Shown: positions 8,869-17,873 of the stretch, one piece after another
Numbering within the stretch: position 1 is the first letter of the stretch
Layout of the letters: each line of letters opens with the position of its first letter
NCBI RefSeq assembly: GCF_001613385.1
Contig: NZ_BDCG01000016.1
Span: 349,911-413,910 of the forward strand
Direction: 5' to 3'
Length of the DNA stretch: 64,000 nucleotides
DNA from: Nocardia flavorosea NBRC 108225
GTDB taxonomy: Bacteria > Actinomycetota > Actinomycetes > Mycobacteriales > Mycobacteriaceae
Made by a program: the position numbers and the translations under genes
The notes under the pieces: generated by a model
The model's database searches: none
Told to the model about the DNA's origin: nothing
What the model saw: only the letters and a program-made list of their open reading frames with translations

Positions 8869-9018
8869 ATGGCGGACAACCGTTCCTTCGGACCGGCAGA
8901 AACCGATCACCGCGGACCGATCGGCACAGTCGAGAACCAGGCGAGCGAGGATGCTCCCATCGTCGAGGAGACCCTGATCGAAGAGGTGTCCATCGACGGT
9001 ATGTGCGGCGTCTACTGA
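8869..9018 (+). CDS. mftA: Mycofactocin precursor peptide MftA
   Basis: A 49-residue ribosomal peptide whose C-terminus is the invariant IDGMCGVY. In characterised systems MftC decarboxylates the last Tyr and cross-links it to the preceding Val, after which the C-terminal dipeptide-derived unit is released and matured into the redox cofactor mycofactocin. The leader contains an acidic stretch (EETLIEEVSIDG) recognised by MftB. GGAGG lies about four bases upstream of the ATG at 8869. An in-frame upstream ATG at 8824 has no such signal and would add 15 unrelated residues. The downstream frame overlaps or begins within 11 bases. Confidence 0.95.
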   Translation: MADNRSFGPAETDHRGPIGTVENQASEDAPIVEETLIEEVSIDGMCGVY

Positions 9019-9029
9019 TCGGGCCGGAG

Positions 9030-10535
9030 ATGCTCGATCTGGAAACCCGCTGGCAGTTACATCCCCGCGTGGCGTTGCGGCCGGAACCTTTCGGTGCGCT
9101 GCTGTACCACTTCGGGACCCGTAAACTGTCGTTCCTGAAAAATCCGCGGATCGTCGAGATCGTGCGCTCCCTGCCCGGGCACACCTCGGCCCGCGCGGCC
9201 ATCCGCGCCGCCGGTATCGGGGACTCCGCCGCCGATCCGTATGTGCAGGCACTGGCAAACCTGGCCGAATCGGACATGATCCAGCAGGCACCGGAAACGG
9301 CCGCGCTCGCCGAGTCCGCGCCGTTCTCCGGTGTCGGTCCCGCCGACCCCGCGGTCCGGCTGGTGGATCGGTTCGAATCCGGGCTGGCAGCGCCGATCTG
9401 TCTCACCTGGGAACTCACCTACGCATGCAATCTTTCGTGCGTGCACTGCCTGTCCTCCTCGGGCCGGCGGGATCCGAACGAACTCAGCACCGAGCAGTGC
9501 AAGGCGCTGATCGACGAGTTCCAGCGGATGCAGGTGTTCTACGTGAACATCGGCGGTGGTGAGCCGACCGTGCGCCCGGATTTCTGGGAACTGGTGGACT
9601 ACGCGACCTCCCACGATGTGGGCGTGAAGTTCTCCACGAACGGCGTGCGAATCACCCCGGAGGTCGCGCAGCGGCTGGCCGCGAGCGACTATGTGGACGT
9701 CCAGATCTCGCTGGACGGTGCCGATGCCGAGGTGAACGACGCGGTCCGCGGGCCGGGGTCCTACGATACGGCGATCCGGGCGCTCGAGAATCTGGCGAAC
9801 GCCGGATTCAAGGACGCGAAACTGTCCGTGGTCGCCACGCGGCACAATATCGACCAGCTCGATCAGTTCAAGGAGATCGCCGATCGTTACGGCGCCACCC
9901 TGCGACTCACCCGGCTCCGGCCGTCGGGTCGCGGTGCGGACGTCTGGGACGAACTGCATCCGCTGCCGGAACAGCAGCGGACTCTCTACGACTGGCTGGT
10001 GCGTAACGGCGAAGGTGTGCTCACCGGCGATTCGTTCTTCCACCTCTCCGCATACGGTGAGGCCCTGCCGGGGCTGAACATGTGCGGGGCCGGCCGGGTG
10101 GTGTGCCTGGTGGATCCGCTCGGCGACGTCTACGCCTGCCCGTTCGCGATCCACGAACGGTTCCATGCCGGAAACGTCGTCACCGACGGCGGTTTCGCCA
10201 CGGTGTGGCGGGACTCGGAACTGTTCAACGAGCTGCGAGAACCCAGCGGTGGAGGTGCGTGCACCAAATGCGCGCATTACGACTCCTGCCGCGGCGGCTG
10301 TATGGCGGCGAAGTTCTTCACCGGGCTCCCCGCCGACGGACCGGACCCGGAATGCGTTCAGGGTTACGGGGAAGCGGCGCTGGCCGACACCGGACGGATC
10401 ATCCCGCGTCCGGCCGTCGACCATTCGCGCAAGAGCGCTCCGCGCCGGCAGCGTTCGGGTGGGCCCGTTCCGCTGACGTTGCTGCCCCCGGCGAAACGTC
10501 CGGCTCGGGCCTGTGACGAGAGCCCGCTCGTGTGA
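9030..10535 (+). CDS. mftBC: MftB-MftC fusion: RRE chaperone joined to mycofactocin radical SAM maturase
   Basis: One open frame of 501 residues (510 from the GTG at 9003, which overlaps mftA by 16 bases). Residues 1 to ~85 are MftB, the small RRE protein that presents MftA, recognisable by WQLHPRVALRPEPFGALLYH and RKLSFLKN. A ~20-residue linker follows. The MftC part begins at about VRLVDRFESGLAAPICL. It carries the radical SAM cluster motif CNLSCVHC, NIGGGEPT, and C-terminal SPASM-type cysteines in LNMCGAGRVVCLVDPLGDVYACPF and CTKCAHYDSCRGGC for auxiliary clusters. In characterised mycobacteria mftB and mftC are separate adjacent genes; here no stop lies between them. The tail (~45 residues) is basic and low-complexity. 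Confidence 0.92.
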   Translation: MLDLETRWQLHPRVALRPEPFGALLYHFGTRKLSFLKNPRIVEIVRSLPGHTSARAAIRAAGIGDSAADPYVQALANLAESDMIQQAPETAALAESAPFSGVGPADPAVRLVDRFESGLAAPICLTWELTYACNLSCVHCLSSSGRRDPNELSTEQCKALIDEFQRMQVFYVNIGGGEPTVRPDFWELVDYATSHDVGVKFSTNGVRITPEVAQRLAASDYVDVQISLDGADAEVNDAVRGPGSYDTAIRALENLANAGFKDAKLSVVATRHNIDQLDQFKEIADRYGATLRLTRLRPSGRGADVWDELHPLPEQQRTLYDWLVRNGEGVLTGDSFFHLSAYGEALPGLNMCGAGRVVCLVDPLGDVYACPFAIHERFHAGNVVTDGGFATVWRDSELFNELREPSGGGACTKCAHYDSCRGGCMAAKFFTGLPADGPDPECVQGYGEAALADTGRIIPRPAVDHSRKSAPRRQRSGGPVPLTLLPPAKRPARACDESPLV

Positions 10536-10552
10536 GAATTATTGGATGACAC

Positions 10553-10598
10553 CCGCCCCGGGCGACGATAGCCGGATCGTTGCCCGGGGCGGTTTCTT
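10553..10598 (+). terminator. Intrinsic terminator between mftBC and mftF
   Basis: CCGCCCCGGGC (10553-10563) pairs perfectly with GCCCGGGGCGG (10582-10592). Nested inside, ACGAT pairs with ATCGT around a six-base loop. TTTCTT follows at once. It starts 17 bases after the mftBC stop. This is an unusually canonical rho-independent terminator for this GC content. Confidence 0.85.
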
Positions 10599-10694
10599 AT
10601 GTTCGTGCTATCGCTCCGGTGACCTATCTCATGACTGTGTCCACCGTTGTTCGGCGAATTTCTCCCGAACGAAACACTTTTTCCCGGACTGCTG

Positions 10695-12131
10695 ATGTCT
10701 CGTAACGAATCGGCAGTTACCATCCGTGGAATGCGCCATGATCGCCTGCCCGACGGATTCGGGGTGCGGATCGACCCACGGGTACGCGCATACTCGGGGG
10801 GACGCATCCTTATCGGTGGCTCACCCGCTCGTTTGCTGCGCCTCGCTCCCGAGGCCGCGGAAATGATCGGTGACGGCTACCTGGAAGTGACCGGCCCGCA
10901 ATCGGCGGTGGTTGCCAGACGGCTACTGGATTCCGGTGTCGCCAATCCCCGGCCGCGGCTGCTGCCGAAACCCGAGGACGTGACCGTCATCGTTCCGCTG
11001 CACAACAACCCCGACGGCCTGCGGCGGCTCCTGGGGACCTTGAGCGGCCGCACCGTCATCGTGGTCGACGACGGTTCCGACAAGCCGGTCCAGGTGCCCG
11101 ACGAACACGGCCGCCGATGCCAGGTGAAGGTGCTGCGCCACGAACAACGGCGCGGTCCGGCGGCTGCGCGCAATACCGGCCTGCGCGCCGCGTCCACCCA
11201 ATTCGTGGCCTTCCTGGATTCCGATGTGGTGCCGCGTAGCGGCTGGCTCGAGGTGATGCTGGGCCATTTCAGCGATCCGCAGGTGGCGCTGGTCGCCCCG
11301 CGGATCGTCGCGTTGGATCCGGAATCCACCACGCTGGCCCGCTACGAGCACACTCGCTCGTCGCTGGACCTGGGCCGGCGGGAATCGGCGGTGCAGTCCG
11401 GCGGTGTCGTCTCCTATGTGCCCAGTGCGGCGCTGCTCGTGCGGCGTACGGTTCTCGAGGCCGAGGGCGGATTCGACGAAAGTATGCAGGTGGCCGAGGA
11501 TGTCGATCTGTGCTGGCGGCTGGAACGCGCGGGCTGGCGGCTGCGCTACGAACCCGCCGCGCACGTGGCGCACGACCACCGGGTCTCGTTCCGCGAATGG
11601 TTTCGCCGCAAACTGTTCTACGGCACCGGCGCCGCGCCACTGAGCCGCCGGCACGCCGGAAAGGTTTCGCCGCTGCAGATACCCAAGTGGACCGCGCTGT
11701 CGGCGATCTTCCTGGCGACCCGGAGCCGCTGGGGGCTCCTGGCCGCGGTACTGACCCTGCTGGTGCCGCTGCGCCGGCTGCGGATCGCGTTCGCGGGCGT
11801 GGACAACCCGACGGGGGTCGCGGCGATCTATGTGGCGCGCGGTTTCTTCGCCGGGCTGTGGCGGCTGTCCTCGGCCATGTTCCGTCACTATTGGCCGATA
11901 ACCCTTGCGGCGATGTTGTTCTCCCGCCGGGTCCGTCAGACCGCGCTGACCCTGGCGCTCGCGGAGGGGGCGGTCGACTGGTACACCCACCGCGAGCCGG
12001 GCGGTCTGGACCCGCTGCGTTATATCGCGTTCCGGCGGATCGACGATATCGGGTACGGCACCGGGCTATGGCTGGGTGCGTGGCGGGCCGGCAGCCCGGC
12101 CGCTCTGAGACCCACTGCTCCTCCCCGGTAG
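10695..12131 (+). CDS. mftF: Mycofactocin glycosyltransferase MftF
   Basis: About 478 residues. A short N-terminal domain (RLPDGFGVRIDPRVRAYSGG, then GGSPARLLRLAPEA) precedes a GT2-fold glycosyltransferase with VTVIVPLHN, VVDDGSD, and the DSDV (DxD) metal-binding site at about residue 178, plus EDVDLCWRLERAG. Hydrophobic segments near the C-terminus suggest membrane association. MftF adds beta-1,4-glucose units to premycofactocin. The start is uncertain: ATG 10695, ATG 10731 (MRHDRLPDGF, closer to mycobacterial MftF) and 10647 are in frame, none with a strong ribosome-binding site. A terminator separates it from mftBC, so it probably has its own promoter in the ~100 AT-richer bases upstream. 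mftG follows after 15 bases. Confidence 0.92.
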   Translation: MSRNESAVTIRGMRHDRLPDGFGVRIDPRVRAYSGGRILIGGSPARLLRLAPEAAEMIGDGYLEVTGPQSAVVARRLLDSGVANPRPRLLPKPEDVTVIVPLHNNPDGLRRLLGTLSGRTVIVVDDGSDKPVQVPDEHGRRCQVKVLRHEQRRGPAAARNTGLRAASTQFVAFLDSDVVPRSGWLEVMLGHFSDPQVALVAPRIVALDPESTTLARYEHTRSSLDLGRRESAVQSGGVVSYVPSAALLVRRTVLEAEGGFDESMQVAEDVDLCWRLERAGWRLRYEPAAHVAHDHRVSFREWFRRKLFYGTGAAPLSRRHAGKVSPLQIPKWTALSAIFLATRSRWGLLAAVLTLLVPLRRLRIAFAGVDNPTGVAAIYVARGFFAGLWRLSSAMFRHYWPITLAAMLFSRRVRQTALTLALAEGAVDWYTHREPGGLDPLRYIAFRRIDDIGYGTGLWLGAWRAGSPAALRPTAPPR

Positions 12132-12146
12132 CGGGGGCCGCGCACC

Positions 12147-13610
12147 ATGGTGGACACGCTGATCATCGGTGGGGGAAGCGCCGGTTCGGTGCTGGCCGCG
12201 CGGCTCAGCGAGGATCCGGCGCATATCGTACGGCTCGTGGAAGCCGGTAGCTCACGCCGGTCGGTGGCGGATTTCCCGCCCGAACTCGCCGACAGTGCCG
12301 CGCTACCGCTGGGGGACGACGCGCCGTGGCTGTGGCGTTACCCCGTGGCGTTCACTCCGGAAGTGGCGGGCCGGATCGTGCGGGGTCGCGGGATCGGCGG
12401 TTCGGGCGCGGTGAACGGCTGCTATTTCATCCGGGCCGCGGCACGTGATTTCGCGGCCTGGAGCCGGGAGGCGGGCACGCTCGCCTGGGATTTCGAGGAA
12501 GTGCTGCCGTTCTTCCGGTCGCTCGAGAACGACGAGGACTACGGCGACCACGCCGGGCACAGCCGAACGGGACCGGTGCCGGTCCGCCGGATCGCCCGGC
12601 CCGCCCGGCTGGCCCAGGAATTCGCCGCTACCTGCCTGGACCTGGGTTTCGGCGAGGTACCCGACTGGAATTCGATACCCGGCGGACCGGATACGGGCGT
12701 CGGTCCGGTGCCGTGCACGATCGGCCCGCCGGATTCGTCGGGCCGGCATCGGCGTATCGGCCCGGCGCATTCCTATCTCCTGCCCGCGCTGTCGCGCCCG
12801 AACCTGATCGTGCGGGGCGATACCCCGGCGATCCGCCTGCGGTTCGCGAGGAACCGGGTCGTCGGGGCGGATTGCCTGGTCGAGGGGAAGCCTGAGACGA
12901 TCCACGCGGACCGGGTGGTGTTGTGCGCCGGCGCGATCGAATCCGCCGCGCTGCTCCTGCGTTCCGGTATCGGTCCCGCCGACCAGCTCGCCGAGCTGGG
13001 GATTCCGGTGGTCGTCCCGGCGCCGGTCGGCCGGTGGACGGTCGACCACCCCGAGATCGGTATCGAATACCGCCATCCGGCGCCTGCGGGCGGTGCGGTT
13101 CCGCTGGAATATGTGCTGGGGTTCGACGATATCGAGATCCGCCCTTATACGGTTGCCTTCGCCCCCGGGGTGCACCGGATGGGAGTCGCTCTGATGCGGC
13201 CGACCAGTTCAGGGCGGCTCAGGTTGACCAGCGCCGATCCGTTCACACCACCGTTGATCGAACAGGGGTATCTCGCGACGGCCGCCGACCGCTCGCGCCT
13301 GCGGTCTGCGGTGGGACTGGCCGGCAAAATCCTGGACGTGATGTCGGCGCACTGGTCCGGTGGGGCGGACGAGGGCGCGATCTCCGATCACTGGCTGCAC
13401 GAACGCCTCGGAACCTCTCAGCATCTGTCGGGCACCTGCCGGATGGGCCGACACGACGATCCCCGGGCGGTGGTCGACGAGCGCTGCCGGGTGCACGGTG
13501 TGGAGGGGCTGTCGGTGGTCGATCTCTCGGTGGTGCCGGTACCCCTGAGCCGGGGGCCGCATGCCACGGTGGTTCTGCTCGCCGAACGGGCCACGGCGCA
13601 TCTGCGCTGA
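12147..13610 (+). CDS. mftG: Mycofactocin-associated GMC oxidoreductase MftG
   Basis: A 487-residue FAD-dependent GMC-family enzyme with the N-terminal nucleotide-binding IIGGGSAGSVLAARLSE, the GMC signature region RGRGIGGSGAVNG (about residue 82), a second GMC signature around LCAGAIESAALLLRSGIG, and the C-terminal active-site region GTSQHLSGTCRMG followed by a conserved His near SRGPHATVVLLAE. MftG is reported to reoxidise mycofactocinol and pass electrons towards respiration. It is the last gene of the locus, 15 bases after mftF and probably cotranscribed with it. A perfect 13-bp hairpin lies about 320 bases beyond its stop. Confidence 0.92.
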   Translation: MVDTLIIGGGSAGSVLAARLSEDPAHIVRLVEAGSSRRSVADFPPELADSAALPLGDDAPWLWRYPVAFTPEVAGRIVRGRGIGGSGAVNGCYFIRAAARDFAAWSREAGTLAWDFEEVLPFFRSLENDEDYGDHAGHSRTGPVPVRRIARPARLAQEFAATCLDLGFGEVPDWNSIPGGPDTGVGPVPCTIGPPDSSGRHRRIGPAHSYLLPALSRPNLIVRGDTPAIRLRFARNRVVGADCLVEGKPETIHADRVVLCAGAIESAALLLRSGIGPADQLAELGIPVVVPAPVGRWTVDHPEIGIEYRHPAPAGGAVPLEYVLGFDDIEIRPYTVAFAPGVHRMGVALMRPTSSGRLRLTSADPFTPPLIEQGYLATAADRSRLRSAVGLAGKILDVMSAHWSGGADEGAISDHWLHERLGTSQHLSGTCRMGRHDDPRAVVDERCRVHGVEGLSVVDLSVVPVPLSRGPHATVVLLAERATAHLR

Positions 13611-14209
13611 GCCGGTCTCGGAAGCGAGGGCGCACTGGATGTCTCGGGAACGAACGCTGCGCCATTCGATACACGTACCGGCTACTGTCGCGCTAACGGC
13701 CGTCCGGCCGGACCGTGGGCAGCGGGCGACGACGCAGCTCCGCCGGGTGGCGCGACCGGTTCCGCTACGGTACTTTCCTCCGGTGCGGTACGCCGGTCGG
13801 GTGCCTCGCCGCCCGGATCGCCTATTTCGCCGCGGCCACGAATCCCGGCTACGGACCGCCCGCCCGCAGGTGCGGCCACCGGCTTTCGCCGCACCTCGAC
13901 AGCCTGCGCCGGGGCAACCGGTCTGGTAGGTGAGCTGTATCGGTCGGGGATACAGCTCACCGGGTGGGCGGGGCGAAATATCAAGTGGCGCCGCGCAATA
14001 TTGCGTCTCCATTTTCGACACCCCGGCCCGATCTCCCCGGTTATCCACCTCCGAGCAAGTACTCTGGTCCCCCGGGAGGCTCGGTGCGGCAACGCGATCC
14101 GGCCCCCCGGGAATCCGCACCCGGCGCCGAACACCGGGGAAGGTACGGCGCCGGTGCGGAAGGTCCCAGCGAACTTTCCGCGACCCCCCTTGTGCTGCGA
14201 CGATCCGGT
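13611..14209. other. Gap between convergent mftG and the sugar ABC operon
   Basis: About 600 bases. Apart from the hairpin at 13929-13961 I see no gene or conserved element; open frames here look compositional. Confidence 0.5.
13929..13961. terminator. Perfect 13-bp hairpin between convergent operons
   Basis: GGTGAGCTGTATC (13929-13941) and its exact reverse complement (13949-13961) flank a seven-base loop. Its place between two convergent transcription units fits a bidirectional terminator. Confidence 0.65.
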
Positions 14210-15055
14210 CTATCGACCGCCGAGGCCGGACAGGGTGATACCGCGGACGAACGCCTTCTGCGCAACCAGGTAGACCAGCAGCAGCGGAAACAGGATGAGT
14301 ATCGACGCGGCCATCAGCACCGGCCAGTTCGACACGTACTGGCCCTGCATCCATACCAATCCGAGGGTGACAGTGGAGATGTCCTCGCGCTGGATCATCA
14401 CCAGCGGCCACAGGAAATCGTTCCAGACGTTCACCCAGGTGAGTACCGCCAGCACCATCACCGCCGGTTTGGCATTGGGCAGCAGTACGCGCCAATAGGT
14501 CTGCCACGGTGAACACCCGTCGAGGACCGCTGCTTCTTCGAGTTCGGCGGGCAGCGTCCGGAAGAACTGCCGCATGAGATAGGTACCGAAGGCATTGCCG
14601 AACAGGCCCGGCACGATCAGCGACCAGGGCGTATCCGCCCAGCCCAAGGTGCGGATGAGCAGGAACTGCGGAACAACGGTCACCGTGAGCGGGACCATGA
14701 GCGTCGCGAGATAGGCCACGAACAGAGCCTCCCGGCCGCGGAAGTGCAGCCGGGCGAATGCGTACCCGGCCAGCGAACAGAAGAAGACCTGTCCGGCGGT
14801 GACACATCCCGCGTAGACGATCGTGTTGAGAAACATCCGGCCGAACGGCATGAGTTCGAAGACCGCTCCGTAGTTCGACCACTGCGGATCTCGCGGAAAC
14901 AACGCCGGGGTGGTGACCTCGGACTGTTTCTTCAGCGAACCCGACAGCGCCCACAGGATCGGCAGCAGGGCACACCAGGCCATCGCGATGAGGACCAGAT
15001 AGAGCGCCACCGCCCGGCCGAAAGCGCGGGTGGGCCGCCGCTGCGGCCCCCTCAC
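14210..15055 (-). CDS. Carbohydrate ABC transporter permease, MalG type
   Basis: About 281 residues with six hydrophobic segments. It carries the inner-membrane permease EAA loop in ELEEAAVLDGCSPWQTYWRV, where the cytoplasmic ATPase docks, and the usual CUT1 C-terminus ending LSGLGGR. The start is taken as the GTG at 15055, which overlaps the stop of the upstream permease by four bases (GTGA). The longer frame reaching 15130 would need a 79-base overlap, and an ATG at 15085 would need 34. It is the last gene of a binding protein-permease-permease operon for sugar or oligosaccharide import. No ATPase is encoded here, so a shared MsmK/MsiK-type ATPase elsewhere is likely. Confidence 0.88.
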   Translation of the reverse strand: MRGPQRRPTRAFGRAVALYLVLIAMAWCALLPILWALSGSLKKQSEVTTPALFPRDPQWSNYGAVFELMPFGRMFLNTIVYAGCVTAGQVFFCSLAGYAFARLHFRGREALFVAYLATLMVPLTVTVVPQFLLIRTLGWADTPWSLIVPGLFGNAFGTYLMRQFFRTLPAELEEAAVLDGCSPWQTYWRVLLPNAKPAVMVLAVLTWVNVWNDFLWPLVMIQREDISTVTLGLVWMQGQYVSNWPVLMAASILILFPLLLVYLVAQKAFVRGITLSGLGGR

Positions 15056-16005
15056 GACTCCGTCGCGTTCTTGCGGGAGAACCATACGTGCGCGGCGGTG
15101 AGGGCCAGCAACACCACGAAGATCAGCCACGCGATGGCGGACGCATAGCCGGCGTCACCGAATGCGAACGCGTTCTGGAAGATCATGATGCCGAAAACGT
15201 AGGTCCCGGTTTCCGGTCCGCCGTGGCCGCCGGTGAGCACGTAGATCTGGTCGAATGCCTGCACCGCGTTGATGACCGAGACCACCACGACGAACGACAG
15301 CGCCCCCCGGATCAGCGGTACGGTGATCGATACGAACCGCCGGGCCGCTCCCGCGCCGTCGATCTCCGCCGCCTCGTACAGATCGTCCGGAACCCCCTGC
15401 ATCGCGGCAAGCAGGACGACCGTCGCGAACGGCACGCTCTTCCATGTGGTGACCAGGCAGACCGAGACCATCGCCCACCACGGGTCCACCAGCCAGGGCA
15501 CCGGCCCGATCCCGGCCCAGCCGAGCATCGTATTGAGCAACCCGTTGTTGGTATCGAAGACGAACCGCCAGATCACCGCCATCACCACACTCGACACCGC
15601 CAGCGGCAGGAACATGACGGCCCGGAAGAAGGTGATCCCCTTGATCCGCCGGTTCAGCGCCGCGGCGACGACGAGGCTTATCGCCACGGTCGGCAGCAAG
15701 GTACCGAGGGTGAAGACGATCGTGTTGCGCAGGGCGATGGCGAACAGCGGGTCGGCGGTGAGCAGCCGGCGGAAGTTCGCGAGCCCGGTGAACCGGATCG
15801 GGCCGAACAGGTCCCACTCCTGAAAGCTCAGGTAGAGCGAGAAACCCAAGGGGAACAGCAGGAAAACCAGCACGGCCAGTAGGTTCGGGGCGATGAACAA
15901 CCGCGCCGCCCGGGCCCGGCGCACGGCCAGTTCCGGAGTCCGGCGCGCCGGAGCGGGTTCGGTCGTGGGTGGTTTCGCACGGAAGGTCTGGTCGGTGGCG
16001 GTCAT
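15052..16005 (-). CDS. Carbohydrate ABC transporter permease, MalF type
   Basis: A 317-residue membrane protein with six predicted helices, beginning after a ~35-residue charged N-terminus with LFIAPNLLAVLVFLLFPLGF. The EAA motif reads DDLYEAAEIDGAGAARRFVS, close to the CUT1 consensus. It would form the heterodimeric membrane channel with the MalG-type partner encoded next. It overlaps the binding-protein stop by four bases (ATGA) and the next permease by four, so the three genes form one translationally coupled unit. The transported sugar cannot be read from the sequence. Confidence 0.9.
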   Translation of the reverse strand: MTATDQTFRAKPPTTEPAPARRTPELAVRRARAARLFIAPNLLAVLVFLLFPLGFSLYLSFQEWDLFGPIRFTGLANFRRLLTADPLFAIALRNTIVFTLGTLLPTVAISLVVAAALNRRIKGITFFRAVMFLPLAVSSVVMAVIWRFVFDTNNGLLNTMLGWAGIGPVPWLVDPWWAMVSVCLVTTWKSVPFATVVLLAAMQGVPDDLYEAAEIDGAGAARRFVSITVPLIRGALSFVVVVSVINAVQAFDQIYVLTGGHGGPETGTYVFGIMIFQNAFAFGDAGYASAIAWLIFVVLLALTAAHVWFSRKNATES

Positions 16006-17324
16006 TGGTTGCGCAGCACCTCATCGGCTTCGGGGGCGAGTCGGTTCTTCAGCGATACCGCGGGGCTGGTGCCGCGGAGCACCGGCCCCAGATAGCGATC
16101 CATCAGGGCATCGATCCGCGCCCACGCCGCGGTGACCGGAAGCGGTGCCGAGCGTGCCGGTCCCTCGACGAGAATGCCGAGATTCTCGATATCCCGATGT
16201 GCTTCGGCGAACCCGCGTGATCGCACCGCGGATTTCCCGGCCGGTACGAACAGTCCGGAATCGGCCACCACGGCCTGCCCGGCCGGTCCGGCCGCGAACT
16301 TCAGGAACTCCCAGGCCTGTTCTTTCCGCGGGCTGTCGGCGGATATGGCCAAACCCGTGGTGCCGATATTCGATCTCGCCCCGTGACCATTCGGGCCCAC
16401 CGGTAATGCGGTGATATCGAAATCGAGCTCCTCGGCGGACGAAAAGGTCTGGTAGCGCCAGTGCCCGCCCAATGCGAGCGCCGCCTTGCCCTGTGTGAAC
16501 AGATCCATGGTCGAGATCGACTGTTGGTCCGCCGGAGTCGGCGCCACATTGTGCCCGGTGGCCAGGTCGGCGTAGAACTGGACGCCCTCGATGAAGGCAT
16601 CGTCGGCGAAGGCTGTGCGGTCCGGTACAGTCCGTGGGCTGGTCCATTCGGCACCGTTGTTGATAGCGAACAAACCGGCCGAATAGTAGGGCACCCAGGT
16701 ATCGGCGAAACCCCACTGCCCGACCCGCCCCGACCGCTCACGTTCGGTGAGTGTCCGGCAGATATCCAGGAATTCGGCGAAATTCCAGGCATCCTCCCAG
16801 CGTCCGGGCGCGCGGAGGCCGGCGTCGTCGAACAGTTTCCGGTTGTAGAACAGGAAGTTCCCCGACCACTGCTCCGGCAGTGCGTACTGCCCGCCTTTGA
16901 AACCGAAGGTGTCGTATAGCGCCGTGACACTGTCGGCTTCCAGTTCGGCGGCGAATACCGGATCGCGCGCGAGCATGGTGTTCAGATCCAGCAGGACACC
17001 GCGATCGGCGAGCCCGGCATAGGTCTGCTCCCATGCCATCAGCACGTCCGGGCATTTTCCGCCCGCGCAAAAGGTGAGCATCTGCTGCATCGGGTCGGGG
17101 CCGGACAGCAGGGTTCGCACCCGGATCTCCGGATACCGGCGGGCGAACTCGTCGATCACCCGCTGCCGGCCGTCGGCTTCGTCGGGGTTGGCCTGGAAGA
17201 AGAATGTCAGCGCATCGTCATCGCCGGAACATCCGGTGAGGGCCGGAACCGCCAGCGCGGCACCGAACACGCCGGATATACGCAAGAACTCGCGCCGGCC
17301 CACTGCCGGTCCATGTTCCTGCAC
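16002..17324 (-). CDS. Extracellular sugar-binding lipoprotein with Tat-like signal
   Basis: A 440-residue family-1 solute-binding protein. The N-terminus has a twin-arginine motif GRREFLRIS, a hydrophobic stretch, and a lipobox LTGC (Cys about residue 32), so it is probably exported by Tat in folded form and lipid-anchored outside the membrane. The mature part has the FFFQANPDEADGRQRVIDEFARRYP opening typical of CUT1 binding proteins, and GKAALALGGHWRYQT in the second lobe. It delivers the sugar to the two permeases downstream. No regulator gene lies beside the operon. Confidence 0.88.
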   Translation of the reverse strand: MQEHGPAVGRREFLRISGVFGAALAVPALTGCSGDDDALTFFFQANPDEADGRQRVIDEFARRYPEIRVRTLLSGPDPMQQMLTFCAGGKCPDVLMAWEQTYAGLADRGVLLDLNTMLARDPVFAAELEADSVTALYDTFGFKGGQYALPEQWSGNFLFYNRKLFDDAGLRAPGRWEDAWNFAEFLDICRTLTERERSGRVGQWGFADTWVPYYSAGLFAINNGAEWTSPRTVPDRTAFADDAFIEGVQFYADLATGHNVAPTPADQQSISTMDLFTQGKAALALGGHWRYQTFSSAEELDFDITALPVGPNGHGARSNIGTTGLAISADSPRKEQAWEFLKFAAGPAGQAVVADSGLFVPAGKSAVRSRGFAEAHRDIENLGILVEGPARSAPLPVTAAWARIDALMDRYLGPVLRGTSPAVSLKNRLAPEADEVLRNQ

Positions 17325-17873
17325 GCCGCGTCACCTCGTTCCTGCGCCGCGCCCGCTTGCGCAGAATCGTCCGGATCGGGAACCGTGGATCTCGTGCCGA
17401 CCCCCTTGTCCGGGGTGTGCCGGTACCCGCAGATTGTCCAACGCCGAACCGTGAATCGGCCCGAACGACTCACCCGGTCCTCACCTCGGCCGCGCCTCGG
17501 CGAGTCTTGCGCCCCCCGGTCCTGCGGCGGTGCGATCACGCGGCCGTCGCCGGCCGCTCGGCCCCGAGCCCTTCCTGCATCCGCTCCTGGGCTCTCGGTC
17601 CAGGCGGAGACGGCCACGAACCACCAGGGTGGCTGCCGGAGGGGCCCGGAGTTCACGGTGACGTCGTGTGCGGTCGGGGCCGGACCTCGGCGGGGAGGCC
17701 GGTGGTAGGGGCGGTCCTCACGGGGCGGGCGACCTGGCGGGTCTCGGAGTCGGGCGACCTCCTACGGGCCGGCCGGTCGCGTCGCGTGTACGGGGCCGAG
17801 GGATATCCCGTGACCACCGCCTGGCTGCTCGACCACACGGCAAAGCGATCGAGGTCGTGGGCCGCCGGGTAGT
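17325..17873. other. Gap upstream of the sugar ABC operon
   Basis: About 550 bases between the binding-protein start and the end of the MpaB-type gene. It must hold the ABC operon promoter. I found no convincing inverted repeat and no supportable gene. Confidence 0.4.

Noticed and set aside
9367..9385. GGTTCGAATCC, a typical tRNA T-loop sequence
   Set aside because: It lies inside the MftC reading frame (DRFESG) and no acceptor or anticodon stems can be built around it.
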